A DNA stretch of 64,000 bases from Streptomyces sp. MNU76 (lineage in GTDB: Bacteria; Actinomycetota; Actinomycetes; Streptomycetales; Streptomycetaceae): positions 992,001 through 1,056,000 of the forward strand of contig NZ_JAJKLK010000003.1 in assembly GCF_020982545.1 (NCBI RefSeq). The letters are read 5' to 3'. The notes under the pieces are model-generated. The model was not told the origin of the DNA and did not search any database. It saw only the letters and a program-made list of their open reading frames with translations. A program made the position numbers and the translations under genes. Of the stretch, positions 62,715 to 64,000 are shown in pieces (the first letter of the stretch is position 1; every line of letters starts with the position of its first letter).

Positions 62715-64000
62715 TCAGGTCAGGGTGTTGGTCAGATGCGGACCCATGTAGCCGACGTAGATTCCGTGATCGGTACAGGAGCCGTCGTAGTAGTGCAGGC
62801 GCGGCGCGACGGTGTTGCCTCCGCCGATCCGCAGGTGGGCCCCCATGAAGACCTTGCCGGCCGGATGGACGTGGCGGGGCACGGGGAACGTGCGTGCCCG
62901 ACTCCAGTCGCCGTTCGTTTTCACGGACTTCGATTCGTCCCTGACGATCTTGCGGGGTGAGATGACGTGCGCTCCCTCGGGCGCGTCCGCACACCACTGC
63001 TTGAAGTCGCTGTTCGCCCTGCCGCTCGCGACGGCTTCCGCGAAGTCCTGGAGCGCCAGCAGTGCGTCCCAGGCCATTCGGACCCAGGACGACCCGTAGG
63101 CCTGGTCGTCGAGTTCCAGGGAGTACTTGCGTCGGCCGCTGAAGTGGACGCGTCGCATGCCGTCCATCCGGTCCAGGATCTCGGCGAAGGACGTGGGCGC
63201 GTTCACCGAGGGGTCCACCGGTATGTACGCCTGCTCGGAGGCGCCCAGTTTCAGGAGTTCTCTCTGCAGTTCCCGTATCTGTGCCTTGGCTCGATGGAGT
63301 TCCTTGTACTGCTCGTCGTAGTCGACGACGACCTGTGCCTCGTTGTCCTCCGCCTGACGCAGTTCCCGCTTGAGGTCACGGATCTCGTCGGCTCTGACCC
63401 GCTGTTCGCGCGCCGCCTCTTCCAGGATCTCGTGCAGGGCGTCGTTCTCGTCGCGCAACCGTTCCTGCTCGGAGGCTCCGACCCCGTCCCTGGCCCGAGT
63501 GCGCATGAGCGGCACGGAATCCAGGGCGTCGGGCAGGGGCAGGCGGGTGGCGAGTCCCTGAGGAAGTTGGTTCAGCAGGCGTGTGGCGAGCCGGGGGTTC
63601 TCGGTGATCAGCCGCTTCGACATCACACGGTGCCGCTGGCCGTCGGCGGGCCAGGCCGGGTCGACGCCGGGCAGGTAGGTGCGGACCCCTCCGTTGTACA
63701 CGCGGTGGTGCTCCAACGCCCGGTTGAAGACAGACTCGGCTCCCGGGGTGAGTACGTAAAGGATCGCCAGCCCCACCAGGGGACGGACGAGAGGGTCGAC
63801 GGTCTCCTCCAGCCAGGCGTCGAAGTCGACGTCGTACGGTGTGCTCGCCATGACGATGGGAAGGCGCCGGTCGGCGTCGCACAGTTCGTCTATCACCGCC
63901 TCGACGTCCTCCGCCTCGACGACTTGGGGTATGGCCGTCACGTCCGCCAGACCGTCGTGCGCGTCGAGTGCCTCCAGCAGGTGCTTCGCGAGCCGGGGTG
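62715..64000 (-). CDS. unrecognised coiled-coil protein, partial (N-terminus beyond window end)
   Basis: The frame is open from the right edge to TGA at 62715; upstream of GTG 63941 it still reads PRLAKHLLEALDAHDGLAD, so the gene begins outside the window. The first visible part (LPIVMASTPYDVDFDAWLEE, RVYNGGVRTYLPG) is globular. Residues from EQERLRDENDALHEILEEAA to AQIRELQRELLKLG form a coiled coil of about 75 residues. The C-terminal ~150 residues (KYSLELDDQAYGSSWVRMAW, GAHLRIGGGNTVAPRLHYYD, HGIYVGYMGPHLTNT) form a separate domain. I do not recognise the family. It is next to relics of RM/helicase genes. Confidence 0.7.
   Translation of the reverse strand, partial: PRLAKHLLEALDAHDGLADVTAIPQVVEAEDVEAVIDELCDADRRLPIVMASTPYDVDFDAWLEETVDPLVRPLVGLAILYVLTPGAESVFNRALEHHRVYNGGVRTYLPGVDPAWPADGQRHRVMSKRLITENPRLATRLLNQLPQGLATRLPLPDALDSVPLMRTRARDGVGASEQERLRDENDALHEILEEAAREQRVRADEIRDLKRELRQAEDNEAQVVVDYDEQYKELHRAKAQIRELQRELLKLGASEQAYIPVDPSVNAPTSFAEILDRMDGMRRVHFSGRRKYSLELDDQAYGSSWVRMAWDALLALQDFAEAVASGRANSDFKQWCADAPEGAHVISPRKIVRDESKSVKTNGDWSRARTFPVPRHVHPAGKVFMGAHLRIGGGNTVAPRLHYYDGSCTDHGIYVGYMGPHLTNTLT

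Overview
The window is high-GC actinobacterial DNA, almost certainly from a Streptomyces or very close relative. Evidence: GTG/ATG starts behind GGAGG-type ribosome binding sites, dense ATGA stop/start overlaps, XRE+DUF397 pairs, an FHA/kinase pair, a SpoIIE-type phosphatase with PAS/GAF/ATPase domains, Tat and Sec signal peptides rich in Ala, long GC hairpin terminators, and two TGGGAGCGCTCCCA (CebR-type) boxes. It reads as an accessory or metabolic chromosomal region, with one tRNA-Leu(GAG) and no rRNA, IS element or CRISPR array.

Layout. 1-8.8 kb: mixed envelope and regulatory genes (GtrA and GT2 glycosyltransferase, YciI protein, secreted proteins, FHA protein plus Ser/Thr kinase, M23-type peptidase, KAS III, GntR/FCD regulator). 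9.2-20.8 kb: a sugar island with a ROK regulator, an ABC importer (ATPase, permease, Tat lipoprotein), a Gfo/Idh dehydrogenase, a TIM-barrel isomerase, a secreted sugar dehydrogenase with PKD and CBM, and a ThuA-DUF1080 protein; it resembles a 3-keto-glycoside catabolic route. 20.9-28.2 kb: an ebo-like operon (inositol-3-phosphate synthase, TIM barrel, EboA, TatD/EboB, EboE, EboF-like phosphatase) followed by a secreted TIM-barrel protein. No EboC (UbiA) or EboD gene is seen in it.

28.3-39.0 kb: an oxalate-type divergon. On the minus strand are an oxalyl-CoA decarboxylase-like enzyme, a formyl-CoA transferase, an ADP-forming acyl-CoA ligase and an OFA transporter. On the plus strand are a second SucC/SucD-like pair and an aldehyde dehydrogenase. 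A perfect CATACAGT-N8-ACTGTATG operator lies between the arms, and a 92-bp tandem repeat array separates ligase from transporter. 39.2-46.3 kb: tRNA-Leu, a GH26 mannanase, an EF-G paralogue preceded by a 39-codon leader ORF and a strong hairpin, a GH43-AbfB enzyme and an I36-like secreted protein. 46.3-59.0 kb: an XRE-nSTAND-WD40 protein with 14 WD repeats, an NlpC/P60 hydrolase, XRE/DUF397, a phytanoyl-CoA dioxygenase pair, a GH6 cellulase divergent from a LacI regulator with tandem CebR-type boxes, and the SpoIIE phosphatase. 59.1-64 kb: an eroded edge with a dehydrogenase fragment, an HTH-N6-methylase protein, a UvrD-helicase fragment, a membrane/PASTA-like protein and an unrecognised coiled-coil protein that runs off the window.

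A technical feature matters for every reader: at least eight otherwise intact genes carry single-base frameshifts, mostly in C or G runs, while the protein similarity continues in the next frame. I read this as systematic homopolymer error in the sequence rather than mass gene decay. Affected genes are annotated across the shift.
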